Assembly: GCF_001667735.1 (NCBI RefSeq)
Contig: NZ_LZJN01000201.1
Coordinates: 1 to 62,933 of the forward strand
Length of the DNA stretch: 62,933 bases
DNA from: Mycobacterium sp. E183
Lineage (GTDB): Bacteria > Actinomycetota > Actinomycetes > Mycobacteriales > Mycobacteriaceae
Reading direction: 5' to 3'
Below are positions 7,388-15,912 of the stretch, piece by piece; the first letter of the stretch is position 1, and each line of letters starts with the position of its first letter. The translations under genes and the position numbers were made by a program. The notes under the pieces were generated by a model. The model searched no databases and was not told the origin of the DNA. It saw nothing but the letters and a program-made list of their open reading frames with translations.

Positions 7388-8464
7388 CTACTCGGGCAGG
7401 TAGAGCCCCTTGCCGGTGATCAGCGGCAGGTCGAGCGTCGTCACGATTCCCGGCTCGGCGGCCACCACGGCCGGAATCGCGTTGACCACCCGCATCGCGG
7501 TGGCGACCAGCCCGGCGTGGTTGTGGTCGCCCTTGCGGCTGCTCAGGCAGATGTCCATGGCGTAGGACGGTTCGCCGGTGATCTCGATGCGGTAGGACCC
7601 GCCGTGCTGGGCGGGCTGTGGCCACTCGGGGCACAGGTCCTCGCGCAGCCGGGTGACGTGTTCCAGGACGACGACGGGGTCGCCGTTGACCATGCCGAAC
7701 ACCTCGAAGCGCAGCGCGGCGGCGCTGCCCTTCGGGATATGCCCCGACGCGATGTCGAAGTCCTCGGGCGCCGGCACTCGCACGTACTCCTGCGCGACCG
7801 AGTCGAGCGAGATGCCCAGGCCCGCCGCCAGCTGGCGCACCACCGAGCCCCACGCCAGGCTCAGCACGCCGGGCTGCAGCAGCATGGGGATCTCGTCGAG
7901 CGGCTTGCCGAAACCCATCACGTCGAACATGACGGCGGCGCTGTCATAGGTGGCGTAGTCGACGATCTCCATGCAGCGAATCTGCTGGATGTTCTGACAG
8001 GTGCCGGCCAGCGCCATCGGCAGCAGGTCGTTGGCGAAGCCGGGATCGATCCCGTTGACATAGACGCTCGAATTGCCTTCGCGCGCAGCGTCTTCGATGG
8101 GCTTGATGAGCTCCTCGGGGATGACCTCCCAGGGGTATTGCAAGAAGACCGGGCCGCTTCCGACGATGTTGATGCCGGCCGCCAGGACCCGCCGGTAGTC
8201 CTCCAGCGCCTCGGGCAACCGGTTGTCGGCGAGCGCGTTGTAGACGGCGCATTGCGGTCCGGTGGCAAGCACGGCGTCGAGGTCGGCGCTGGCCAGCACG
8301 CCGGTCGAATCGGAAAGTCCGGCAAGCTCCGCCGCGTCCTTTCCGGCCTTGGCGTCCGATGACACCCAGACGCCCTTGAGGTCGAACGCCGGGTTGGTGA
8401 TGAGCGCTCGCAGCGCGTGGACGCCGACGTTGCCGGTGCCCAATTGGACGACGGGGATTCCCAT
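7388..8464 (-). CDS. Dihydrodipicolinate reductase-like NAD(P)-binding protein (Rv0926c-like)
   Basis: 358 residues, the length I recall for Rv0926c. The N-terminus is a Rossmann fold with QLGTGNVGVHALRAL, and the rest resembles the dihydrodipicolinate/2,4-diaminopentanoate dehydrogenase-like family common in actinobacteria. The ATG at 8464 was chosen because AAGGAG at 8471-8476 lies 6 bp upstream; longer in-frame starts lack such a site. It is downstream of the SDR at 8570-9361 on the same strand, with a long hairpin between them. Lysine biosynthesis is unlikely for this divergent group; the function is unknown. Confidence 0.85.
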   Translation of the reverse strand: MGIPVVQLGTGNVGVHALRALITNPAFDLKGVWVSSDAKAGKDAAELAGLSDSTGVLASADLDAVLATGPQCAVYNALADNRLPEALEDYRRVLAAGINIVGSGPVFLQYPWEVIPEELIKPIEDAAREGNSSVYVNGIDPGFANDLLPMALAGTCQNIQQIRCMEIVDYATYDSAAVMFDVMGFGKPLDEIPMLLQPGVLSLAWGSVVRQLAAGLGISLDSVAQEYVRVPAPEDFDIASGHIPKGSAAALRFEVFGMVNGDPVVVLEHVTRLREDLCPEWPQPAQHGGSYRIEITGEPSYAMDICLSSRKGDHNHAGLVATAMRVVNAIPAVVAAEPGIVTTLDLPLITGKGLYLPE

Positions 8465-8498
8465 GACGGGCTCCTTAGTGGGTGGTTGGTTCATGACC

Positions 8499-8558
8499 GC
8501 GAGCAGACGCAAAGTCGCATGAACTGCGGGGCGCGCATGCGAGTTTGCGTCTGCTCGC
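8499..8558. terminator. Long inverted repeat/hairpin between two minus-strand genes
   Basis: Perfect 15-bp arms (GCGAGCAGACGCAAA at 8499-8513 and its complement at 8544-8558) continue, after one mismatch, into 7-bp inner arms (TCGCATG at 8515-8521, CATGCGA at 8536-8542). The loop is 14 nt. It lies between the SDR stop and the Rv0926c-like start, where it could terminate or process the transcript. It lacks a clear U-tract. Confidence 0.7.
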
Positions 8559-8569
8559 GCGTCAAGCGG

Positions 8570-9361
8570 TCACAGATCCGGGACGGGGATGTCGAGGTTG
8601 GGATAGGTGAGGCCGCCGTCGACCTCCAGCGTCTTACCGGTCAGGAAGCTGCCGGCCGGGGACGCCAAATACACTGCGGCCGCCGCGATGTCGACGGGAT
8701 CGCCGAGCCGGCGCATGGGGGTGGCCTTCTCCATCGGCGCGCGCAGCTCGTCGTTGGATGCGACCACGTCCAGCGCGGAGGTGAGGATCGATCCCGGCGC
8801 GATCGCGTTCACCCGGATGCGCGGGCACAGGTCCAGGGCGGTCAGCCGGGTGTAGTGGGACAGCGCGGCCTTGGCGGTGCCGTAGGCGGCGAAGCCGCGG
8901 CCGGCCAGCCGGCCCATGGTGGAGGTGATGTTGATGATGCTGCCCTCACCGGAGTGCTCGAGCATGAGGGGCACCGACGCGACGGTCAACGCGTGGGCGG
9001 TGGCGACGTTGAAGGTGAACGCGTCCTTGAGGTCCTTGGTCGAGGTGGTCAGCAGCGTGTTCGGCATGGTTCCGCCGACGTTGTTGACGACGATGTCTAG
9101 TCTCCCGAAGGCCTCCACCGCCTGGCCGGCCAGTTCCGCGGTGGCCTCCGGGTGGGCGAGATCGGCGGCGACGATGTGCGCCCGCCGGCCCGCGGCGCGA
9201 ACCTGTTCGGCGACGCCTTCTAGTTGCGATTCCGTGCGCGAGGCGATGAGGACGTCGGCGCCCGCCTCGGCGAAAGCCAGCGCGATGGCCGCCCCGAGGC
9301 CGCGGCCGGCACCGGTGATGACGGCGACTTTGTCGTCGAGACGAAATCTGTCCAGGATCAT
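8570..9361 (-). CDS. SDR family oxidoreductase (Rv0927c-like)
   Basis: 263-residue short-chain dehydrogenase/reductase. It has the TGAGRGLG cofactor motif (VITGAGRGLGAAIA), NNVGG in place of NNAG, catalytic Ser in ITSTMGRLAG, the Tyr-Lys pair in AAYGTAKAALS, and the C-terminal FLTGKTLEVDGG. Length and position upstream of the Pst genes match Rv0927c. A site exactly matching the KstR operator consensus lies 70 bp upstream of the start, which suggests control by the cholesterol/lipid regulator. The substrate is not determined. Confidence 0.92.
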   Translation of the reverse strand: MILDRFRLDDKVAVITGAGRGLGAAIALAFAEAGADVLIASRTESQLEGVAEQVRAAGRRAHIVAADLAHPEATAELAGQAVEAFGRLDIVVNNVGGTMPNTLLTTSTKDLKDAFTFNVATAHALTVASVPLMLEHSGEGSIINITSTMGRLAGRGFAAYGTAKAALSHYTRLTALDLCPRIRVNAIAPGSILTSALDVVASNDELRAPMEKATPMRRLGDPVDIAAAAVYLASPAGSFLTGKTLEVDGGLTYPNLDIPVPDL

Positions 9362-9431
9362 TGCGGCCTCTCTTCGCCCAAGTTGTCAGCCGACACGGTA
9401 GCAAGCCGCGCCGTGTCGGATGCGGCATTTC

Positions 9432-9445
9432 TGGAACAGGTTCTA
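9432..9445. promoter_or_regulatory. KstR-type operator
   Basis: TGGAACAGGTTCTA fits the published KstR consensus TnnAACnnGTTnnA at every fixed position. It lies 70 bp upstream of the SDR gene at 8570-9361. Two further sites of this type occur in the window (26829 and 46506). Confidence 0.65.
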
Positions 9446-9574
9446 CTTTTGCATATGGGCGAGGAGGCGCAATGCCCCACGCCCATTCCCGGCGGCCGGA
9501 ACCGGCCGGTCGAAATTGTGTGTGAACACCGTGCCGGGACGGGCTCGGCGCATCTCGCGTCCACTGCGAGAACA

Positions 9575-9591
9575 TTCACCCGGCGTTAGCC
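9575..9591 (+). promoter_or_regulatory. Candidate RegX3/PhoB-type box upstream of the pst genes
   Basis: TTCACC at 9575 and TTAGCC at 9586 form a degenerate direct repeat with 11-bp period, about 80 bp upstream of the first pstS. Mycobacterial RegX3 sites are TTCACC-like direct repeats with this helical spacing in phosphate-starvation promoters. The second half is weak. Confidence 0.35.
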
Positions 9592-9672
9592 TCTTAGTGC
9601 CGACCGTTTGGCCGGCGCGCACGGCTATCGAATGGTGGCGATCATGTCCGAGTTTTTCCGTCGGGGAACATA

Positions 9673-10779
9673 TTGGGGCTGAATCGATTTGGCGCCGCGC
9701 TGAGCGCCGCGACCGTCCTGGTGCTGTCCGGCTGTGGGAGTAACGACAACGCGGCGGGCGAACGTCCCGCGCCGGGCACGTCGGCCGCCAAGGTGACCTG
9801 TGGCGGGGCCAAGTCGCTGAAGGCGAGCGGGTCGACCGCCCAGGCCAACGCGATGACCCGCTTCGTCAAGGCGTTCGAGCAGGCCTGCCCGGGCCAGACG
9901 CTGAACTACACGCCCAACGGCTCGGGCGCGGGAATCGGTGAATTCACCGGTAACCAAACCGATTTCGCGGGGTCCGACTCGCCGCTGGCCCCCATCGAAT
10001 ACTTCGCGGCGCGCCAGCGCTGCGGTTCGCCGGCGTGGAATTTGCCGGTGGTGTTCGGTCCGATCGCGATCAGCTACCACGTCAACGGAGTGACGTCGCT
10101 GAATCTGGACGGTCCGACGGCCGCCAGGATATTCAAGGGGGACGTCACCGCCTGGAACGATCCGGCCATTGCGGCGCTGAACCCGGGCGTCGCTTTTCCC
10201 GCCGAGCCAATCCGGGTGATCTTCCGCAACGACCAGTCGGGCACCACGGACAATTTCCAGAAATACCTGGATTCCGCGGCCAACGGCGTCTGGGACAAGG
10301 GCGTCGGCAAGACGTTCAACGGCGGTGTCGGTGAGGGGGCCAAGGGCAACGACGGCACGTCGGCGGCGGTCAAGGCCACCGAGGGGTCGATCACCTACAA
10401 CGAGTGGTCGTTCGCCCTGGCGCAAAAGCTCAACATGGCCAGGATCGTCACCTCGGCGGGCCCGGACGCGGTGGCGATCAGCGCCGATTCGGTGGGCAAG
10501 ACGATCGCAGGCGCGGACTTCACCGAGGAGGGCAACGACCTGGTCGTCGACACCTTCTCCTTTTACCGGCCGACCCAGCCCGGTTCCTACCCGATCGTGC
10601 TCGCGACGTACGAGATCGTCTGTTCGAAGTACCCGGATCCCCAGGTCGCAGCGGCCGTGAAGGCGTTCCTGCAAAGCACCGTCGGCGCGGGGCAGAACGG
10701 CCTGGCGGACAACGGCTACATTCCCGTTCCCGAGTCGTTCAAGTCCAGGTTGTCGGCGGCAATCGACGCAATTTCGTGA
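9673..10779 (+). CDS. pstS: Phosphate ABC transporter substrate-binding lipoprotein PstS (copy 1)
   Basis: 368-residue phosphate-binding lipoprotein. The signal peptide ends in the lipobox LSGC (about residue 20), so the mature protein should be anchored to the outer face of the membrane. PstS features include KASGSTAQANAM, NYTPNGSGAG, SDSPL and the SGTTDNF phosphate-binding loop. The start is a TTG at 9673, at the same position as the TTG of the adjacent paralogue. It is strongly similar along its length to the second PstS at 10965, so the two arose by tandem duplication. Both resemble PstS3 (Rv0928). Confidence 0.93.
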   Translation: MGLNRFGAALSAATVLVLSGCGSNDNAAGERPAPGTSAAKVTCGGAKSLKASGSTAQANAMTRFVKAFEQACPGQTLNYTPNGSGAGIGEFTGNQTDFAGSDSPLAPIEYFAARQRCGSPAWNLPVVFGPIAISYHVNGVTSLNLDGPTAARIFKGDVTAWNDPAIAALNPGVAFPAEPIRVIFRNDQSGTTDNFQKYLDSAANGVWDKGVGKTFNGGVGEGAKGNDGTSAAVKATEGSITYNEWSFALAQKLNMARIVTSAGPDAVAISADSVGKTIAGADFTEEGNDLVVDTFSFYRPTQPGSYPIVLATYEIVCSKYPDPQVAAAVKAFLQSTVGAGQNGLADNGYIPVPESFKSRLSAAIDAIS

Positions 10780-10856
10780 CCCCTCCCGCCCCGGCGTGCG
10801 GCTCGCCCGCAAGCCGCCTTGGCCAGCGACAATCGGCCGACGGCAATTTGCCCAAC

Positions 10857-10886
10857 GTTAACCTTCTTGCTGTTAGCTTCCTTGCT
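10857..10886. repeat. Tandem 15-bp direct repeat between the two pstS genes
   Basis: GTTAACCTTCTTGCT at 10857-10871 is followed immediately by GTTAGCTTCCTTGCT at 10872-10886 (12 of 15 identical). It lies in the 185-bp gap upstream of the second pstS and could be a binding site for a response regulator. There is no direct evidence for that. Confidence 0.5.
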
Positions 10887-10964
10887 GCGAGAGACGGCTC
10901 CTCGCCGGACAGCGGCTAAGAGAACGTCGCCAATCACGTTTCATCCCTACCGTTAGGAAGTGAC

Positions 10965-12080
10965 TTGAAACTCAACCGATTCGGTGCCGGGCTGAGCGTC
11001 CTGACCGCTGCTGCGCTGGCGTTGTCGGGGTGCGGAAGCGACAACAATGCCAACGGCGGGAGCGGCGGGACGAGCGGCTCGCCGTCGGGCAAGGTCAGCT
11101 GCGGCGGAAAGAAGACCCTGAAGGCGAGCGGGTCGACCGCCCAGGCCAACGCGATGACCCGCTTCGTCAACGCCTTCGAACAGGCCTGCCCAGGCCAGAC
11201 GCTGAACTACACCGCCAATGGGTCGGGTGCCGGAATCAGTGAATTCAACGGCAACCAAACGGATTTCGGTGGCTCGGACTCGCCGCTCGCGGCCAAGGAA
11301 TACGCCGCGGCGCAGCAGCGGTGCGGCTCCCCGGCGTGGAACCTGCCGGTGGTGTTCGGCCCGATCGCCATCACCTACAACGTCAAGGGCCTGAGTTCGC
11401 TGAGCCTGGACGGTCCCACCGCGGCGAAGATCTTCAACGGCGCCATCACGACGTGGAACGACCCGGCGATCGCGGCGCTGAACTCCGGTGTCACGTTGCC
11501 CGCCGAGCCGATCCATGTGGTGTTCCGCAACGACGAATCCGGGACCACGGACAACTTCCAGAAGTACCTTGACGCCGCCTCGAACGGCGCGTGGGGCAAG
11601 GGCGCCGGCAAGACGTTCAAGGGCGGTGTCGGCGAGGGCGCCAAGGGCAACGACGGCACGTCGGCGGCCATCAAGGCCACCGAAGGGTCGATCACCTACA
11701 ACGAGTGGTCGTTCGCCGAGGCGCAGAAACTGGACATGGCCAAGGTCGTCACGTCCGCCGGCCCGGACGCCGTGGCGATCAGCGCCGACTCGGTCGGCAA
11801 GACCATCTCCGGCGCCAAGATCAGCGGGCAGGGCAACGACCTGGTGCTGGACACGCTCTCCTTCTACAAGCCGACGCAGCCCGGGTCCTACCCGATCGTG
11901 CTGGCGACGTACGAGATCGTGTGCTCGAAGTATCCCGACTCCCAGGTCGGCACGGCGGTGAAGGCGTTCCTGCAAAGTACGATCGGTGCGGGGCAGAGTG
12001 GCCTGGCCGACAATGGGTACATTCCCATCCCGGATTCGTTCAAGTCGAGACTGTCGGCTTCGATCAACGCCATCACGTGA
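10965..12080 (+). CDS. pstS3: Phosphate ABC transporter substrate-binding lipoprotein PstS3 (copy 2)
   Basis: 371-residue lipoprotein with signal peptide and lipobox LSGC. It shares KASGSTAQANAM, NYTANGSGAGISEF and ESGTTDNFQKYL with PstS3 of M. tuberculosis. The TTG start at 10965 follows an AGGAAG-like site. It delivers phosphate to the PstC-PstA permease encoded immediately downstream (pstC begins within 12 bp). It is the probable ancestral copy because it sits next to pstC. Expression under phosphate limitation is expected from the family. Confidence 0.95.
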   Translation: MKLNRFGAGLSVLTAAALALSGCGSDNNANGGSGGTSGSPSGKVSCGGKKTLKASGSTAQANAMTRFVNAFEQACPGQTLNYTANGSGAGISEFNGNQTDFGGSDSPLAAKEYAAAQQRCGSPAWNLPVVFGPIAITYNVKGLSSLSLDGPTAAKIFNGAITTWNDPAIAALNSGVTLPAEPIHVVFRNDESGTTDNFQKYLDAASNGAWGKGAGKTFKGGVGEGAKGNDGTSAAIKATEGSITYNEWSFAEAQKLDMAKVVTSAGPDAVAISADSVGKTISGAKISGQGNDLVLDTLSFYKPTQPGSYPIVLATYEIVCSKYPDSQVGTAVKAFLQSTIGAGQSGLADNGYIPIPDSFKSRLSASINAIT

Positions 12081-12092
12081 TTTGAGGTGGTC

Positions 12093-13085
12093 GTGACCCG
12101 AGGAGCGGTAGCCAGCCCGTCGACCACGGAAAAGCCCGCGCTCAAGGCGCTGGGGACACCGTCAGGTCGGCGGGGTGACCGGCTGTTCAAGTCAGCGGCC
12201 GCCGCTGCCGGTTCGACGATCGTGGCCGCGATCGTGCTGATCGCGGTGTTCCTGCTGATTCGAGCCGTTCCGTCGTTGCGGGCCAACCACGCGAACTTCT
12301 TCACCAGTGCCCAATTCAGCACCACCGAGCCGGGCAAGCTCGCGTTCGGCATCCGCGACCTGTTGATGGTCACGGTGCTCAGCTCGCTCACCGCGCTGGT
12401 GCTGGCGGTGCCGATCGCGGTGGGAATCGCGGTGTTTCTCACCCAATACGCACCGAAGCGGCTGGCTCGCCCGTTCGGGGCGATCGTCGACCTGCTGGCC
12501 GCGGTGCCCTCGATCATCTTCGGGTTGTGGGGCATCTTCGTGCTGGCGCCCAAGATCGAGCCCGTCGCGGCGTTCCTCAATCGCCACCTGGGCTGGTTCT
12601 TCCTGTTCAAGCAGGGCAACGTGTCGCTGGCCGGTGGCGGCACCATCTTCACCGCGGGCATCGTGCTTTCGGCGATGATCCTGCCGATCATCACGTCGGT
12701 ATCGCGTGAGGTGTTCCGGCAGACCCCGCCCATACAGATGGAAGCGGCGCAGGCGCTGGGGGCCACCAAGTGGGAGGTGGTGCGGATGACCGTGCTGCCG
12801 TTCGGCCGCAGCGGCGTGATCGCGGCGTCCATGTTGGGATTGGGCCGCGCGCTCGGCGAAACCGTGGCGGTGCTGATCATCTTGCGTTCCGCCGCCCGCC
12901 CCGGAAACTGGTCGCTGTTCGACGGCGGCTACACGTTCGCCTCGAAAATCGCCTCGGCGGCAGCCGAATTCAGCGAACCGCTGCCCACCGGCGCCTACAT
13001 CGCCGCGGGATTCGCGCTGTTCGTCTTGACGTTCGTCGTCAACGCGCTGGCCCGCGCCGTCGCCGGCGGGAAGGTCAACGGATGA
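12093..13085 (+). CDS. pstC: Phosphate ABC transporter permease PstC
   Basis: About 330 residues with six predicted membrane helices and the permease EAA-type loop (EAAQALGATKWEVVRMTVLPFG) that contacts the ATPase. It corresponds to PstC2. Two GTG starts are possible, 12087 and 12093; I prefer 12093 because it leaves the TTGAGGTGG stretch as ribosome site. It overlaps pstA by ATGA. With PstA it forms the channel for PstS-bound phosphate. No pstB is present here, so the ATPase must be encoded elsewhere. Confidence 0.93.
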   Translation: MTRGAVASPSTTEKPALKALGTPSGRRGDRLFKSAAAAAGSTIVAAIVLIAVFLLIRAVPSLRANHANFFTSAQFSTTEPGKLAFGIRDLLMVTVLSSLTALVLAVPIAVGIAVFLTQYAPKRLARPFGAIVDLLAAVPSIIFGLWGIFVLAPKIEPVAAFLNRHLGWFFLFKQGNVSLAGGGTIFTAGIVLSAMILPIITSVSREVFRQTPPIQMEAAQALGATKWEVVRMTVLPFGRSGVIAASMLGLGRALGETVAVLIILRSAARPGNWSLFDGGYTFASKIASAAAEFSEPLPTGAYIAAGFALFVLTFVVNALARAVAGGKVNG

Positions 13086-13984
13086 CGGTCAACGTGTTCG
13101 ACCGGCCGGTCAAAGCACAGGCGTTCCGGCCCGTCAGCGTCCGGCGGCGGCTCACGAATGACGCGGCGACGGTCTTCTTCGTCGCCTCCTTCCTCATCGC
13201 CCTGGTGCCGCTGGTCTGGGTGCTGTCGGTCGTGATAGCCCGGGGCTGGTACGCGGTCACCCGGACGGGTTGGTGGACTCACTCGCTGCACGGCATCCTG
13301 CCGGAGCAGTTCGCCGGCGGGATCTACCACGCGCTGTACGGGACCGTGGTGCAGGCCGGGGTGGCCGCGCTGCTGTCCGTGCCGCTGGGGCTGATGACCG
13401 CGGTCTTCCTGGTGGAATACGGGTCGGGCCGGCTGGTACGGCTGACGACGTTCATGGTCGACGTGCTCGCCGGGGTGCCCTCGATCGTCGCCGCGCTGTT
13501 CATCTTCAGCCTCTGGATCGCCACGCTGGGATTCCAGCAGAGCTCGTTCGCCGTCTCGCTGGCGCTGGTCTTGCTGATGCTGCCGGTGGTGGTGCGGTCC
13601 GCCGAGGAGATGCTCAGGTTGGTGCCCGACGACCTGCGGGAGGCCAGCTACGCGCTCGGCGTACCCAAGTGGAAGACCATCTTGCGGATCGTGTTCCCGA
13701 TCGCCATGCCCGGCATCGTCTCCGGCGTCTTGTTGTCCGTCGCGCGGGTCATCGGCGAAACCGCTCCCGTGCTGGTGCTGGTGGGCTACAGCCGCTCGAT
13801 CAACGTCGACATCTTCCACGGGAACATGGCCTCGCTGCCGCTGCTGATCTACACCGAACTCACCAATCCCGAGCACGCCGGCTTCCTGCGCATCTGGGGT
13901 GCGGCGCTGAGCCTGATCATCATGGTCGCCGTGATCAACCTGATCGCGGCGGCGACCCGGTTCCTGGCGGCCCGCAGGCGCTGA
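13082..13984 (+). CDS. pstA: Phosphate ABC transporter permease PstA
   Basis: 300-residue membrane protein with about six helices and the EAA loop REASYALGVPKWKTILRIVFPIA. It overlaps the pstC stop by 4 bp (ATGA), indicating translational coupling. It pairs with PstC in the inner-membrane phosphate importer. The gene converges with ku, whose stop is only 18 bp away. Confidence 0.94.
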   Translation: MTVNVFDRPVKAQAFRPVSVRRRLTNDAATVFFVASFLIALVPLVWVLSVVIARGWYAVTRTGWWTHSLHGILPEQFAGGIYHALYGTVVQAGVAALLSVPLGLMTAVFLVEYGSGRLVRLTTFMVDVLAGVPSIVAALFIFSLWIATLGFQQSSFAVSLALVLLMLPVVVRSAEEMLRLVPDDLREASYALGVPKWKTILRIVFPIAMPGIVSGVLLSVARVIGETAPVLVLVGYSRSINVDIFHGNMASLPLLIYTELTNPEHAGFLRIWGAALSLIIMVAVINLIAAATRFLAARRR

Positions 13985-14002
13985 GCACGCGCCCGGTCGG
14001 GT

Positions 14003-14911
14003 TCAGGACTTCGCCGCGGCCTTCTTGGCGGTTGTCTTCTTCGCCGCCGTCTTCTTCGCGGTGGTCTTCTTGGCGGCCGTTTTCTTGGCCGGTGCCTTCT
14101 TGGCGGGAGCCTTGCCGTCACCCGAACGCGCCTTCACGCTGGCCTCCAGCTTGGCCAGTAGGTCGGACACGTCCTCGGTCTCGTCGAGTTCCTTCGGCTG
14201 TTCCTCGGTGGTAAAGGCCTCGCCGCCTTCGAGTTTCGCGTCGATCAGCTCCTGGAGCTGCTCCTGGTAGGTGTCGTGATAGCGGTCCGGGTTGAACTCT
14301 TCGGCCATCGACTCCACAACCTGACCGGCCATTTTCAGTTCCGCCGGCTTGATCTCGACCTCCTTGTCTAGCACCGGGAAGTCGGGGTCACGGATCTCGT
14401 CGGGCCACAGCAGGGTGTGCACCATCATCACGTCGCGTTTGCCGAAGTCCTTGACGCGCAACGCCGCCAGCCGCGTCTTGTTGCGCAGGGTGAAGTGGAC
14501 GATCGCCATCCGATCGGTCTCGGCGAGCGTCTTCGCCAGCAGCACATACGATTTCGACGATTTTGAATCCGGCTCCAGGAAGTAGCTGCGGTCGAACAGC
14601 ATCGGGTCGACCTCTTCGGCCGGAACGAATTCCAGCACCTCGATCTCCCGGCTGCGTTCTTCGGGCAAGGTGGCGATGTCGTCGTCGGTGATGATGACCA
14701 TCTGGCCGTCGTCGGATTCGAAGGCCCGGGCGATGTCTCGGTATTCGACGACCTCCCCGTCCACCTCGCACACGCGTTGGTATCGGATGCGGCCGTTGTC
14801 CTTGGCGTGCACCTGATGGAACTTGATGTCGTGGTCCTGGGTGGCGCTGTACACCTTGACCGGGACGTTGACCAGCCCGAACGCGATCGAGCCCTTCCAG
14901 ATGGAGCGCAT
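14003..14911 (-). CDS. ku: Non-homologous end-joining protein Ku
   Basis: 302-residue bacterial Ku, the homodimeric ring that binds DNA double-strand ends and recruits LigD. The core from MRSIWKGSIAFGLVNVPVKVYSAT through SMAEEFNPDRYHDTYQEQL is typical. I start at the ATG at 14911 because Ku proteins begin with this MRSIWKG segment; an in-frame ATG at 14929 would add six residues. The last ~40 residues are an unusual Lys/Ala tail of PAKK/TAKK-type repeats that M. tuberculosis Ku lacks, probably an extra DNA-binding extension. ligD lies 5 kb away, across a polyol cassette. Confidence 0.96.
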   Translation of the reverse strand: MRSIWKGSIAFGLVNVPVKVYSATQDHDIKFHQVHAKDNGRIRYQRVCEVDGEVVEYRDIARAFESDDGQMVIITDDDIATLPEERSREIEVLEFVPAEEVDPMLFDRSYFLEPDSKSSKSYVLLAKTLAETDRMAIVHFTLRNKTRLAALRVKDFGKRDVMMVHTLLWPDEIRDPDFPVLDKEVEIKPAELKMAGQVVESMAEEFNPDRYHDTYQEQLQELIDAKLEGGEAFTTEEQPKELDETEDVSDLLAKLEASVKARSGDGKAPAKKAPAKKTAAKKTTAKKTAAKKTTAKKAAAKS

Positions 14912-15000
14912 GTAAGTCAGTATGCCCATACTGTTCGCCGGCTAACAGGACGCGGGGCCGTTGCGCCCAGCTCGTGACCGCATCGAAGCCGGCCGGGAAG

Positions 15001-15912
15001 CTAGCGCCGGTTTGCCTGCGCCCGCAGCTCGGCGCGGTCGGGCAGCTGCGCCCCGGCGCGGCCCACGGTCGCCGCAGACGACAGCGTGGCCGCCTCGAGC
15101 GCTCCGGTCAGGGCGTCGATCGAGATGCGGCGCAGGGCGGCGCGCCGGTCGGCGCCCAACAAGTCCATCCCCCAGAGCGCGTCCAGCAGGCCGACCGTGA
15201 AGGCGTCGCCGGCGCCCACGGTGTCCACCACCTGGACCGGCCTGGCGGCCACGCGCGCCTCGCCGGCCGAACACAGCGCAACCGCGCCGCGGGCCCCCAT
15301 CGTCACCACGACGATCGCCGGCCCCGACGCCAGCCACGCCCGGGCCGTCTGCTCGGGCTCGTGCTGGGGATCGATCCAGCGCAGGTCCTCGTCGCTGACC
15401 TTCACGACGTCGCTGCGCTCGGCCAGGTGCTCGATGCGCGCGCGGGCCGAATCGCGGTCGGTGATCAGCGACGGACGCACGTTGGGATCGAAGGTGATCG
15501 TGGCCGACAGGCGGTAGGCGTCGACCAACGCCGCGACCGCCAGGCAGCCCGGCTCGCGTACGGCGGCGATGGACCCGGTGTGCACCAACACCGGCGGGGG
15601 GACCTCGGGCGTGCCGGAAAGTCGCCACTGTAGGTCAAACGTGTAGGTGGCCGAGCCATCAGCGGACAGAGTCGCTACCGCGGTCGGCGTCCGGGTGGCC
15701 GAAACGCTGCCCGGGACAAGCTGTGCGCCAGCAGTTTTCACGTAGTCGGCGATGCGCCGCCCCTGTCGGTCGTCGGCGATGTGGGTCAGGAAATCGATAT
15801 CGCGGCCCAGCAGGCCGAGCCCGACGGCGACGTTGAGCGGACTGCCGCCGACATGCTCGTCGCCGTTGACGATGTCGATCAGCGATTCGCCGATCACCAG
15901 GCCGCGGGTCAT
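15001..15912 (-). CDS. PfkB-family carbohydrate kinase
   Basis: 303-residue ribokinase/PfkB-type sugar kinase. The N-terminal GGSPLNVAVGLGLLG substrate motif and the C-terminal signature DTVGAGDAFTVGLL, with its catalytic Asp, are both present. The ATG at 15912 overlaps the stop of the upstream mannitol-dehydrogenase-type gene (ATGA). It probably phosphorylates the ketose made by the neighbouring polyol dehydrogenases, for example fructose or xylulose. It is the last gene of the cassette between ku and ligD. Confidence 0.88.
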   Translation of the reverse strand: MTRGLVIGESLIDIVNGDEHVGGSPLNVAVGLGLLGRDIDFLTHIADDRQGRRIADYVKTAGAQLVPGSVSATRTPTAVATLSADGSATYTFDLQWRLSGTPEVPPPVLVHTGSIAAVREPGCLAVAALVDAYRLSATITFDPNVRPSLITDRDSARARIEHLAERSDVVKVSDEDLRWIDPQHEPEQTARAWLASGPAIVVVTMGARGAVALCSAGEARVAARPVQVVDTVGAGDAFTVGLLDALWGMDLLGADRRAALRRISIDALTGALEAATLSSAATVGRAGAQLPDRAELRAQANRR

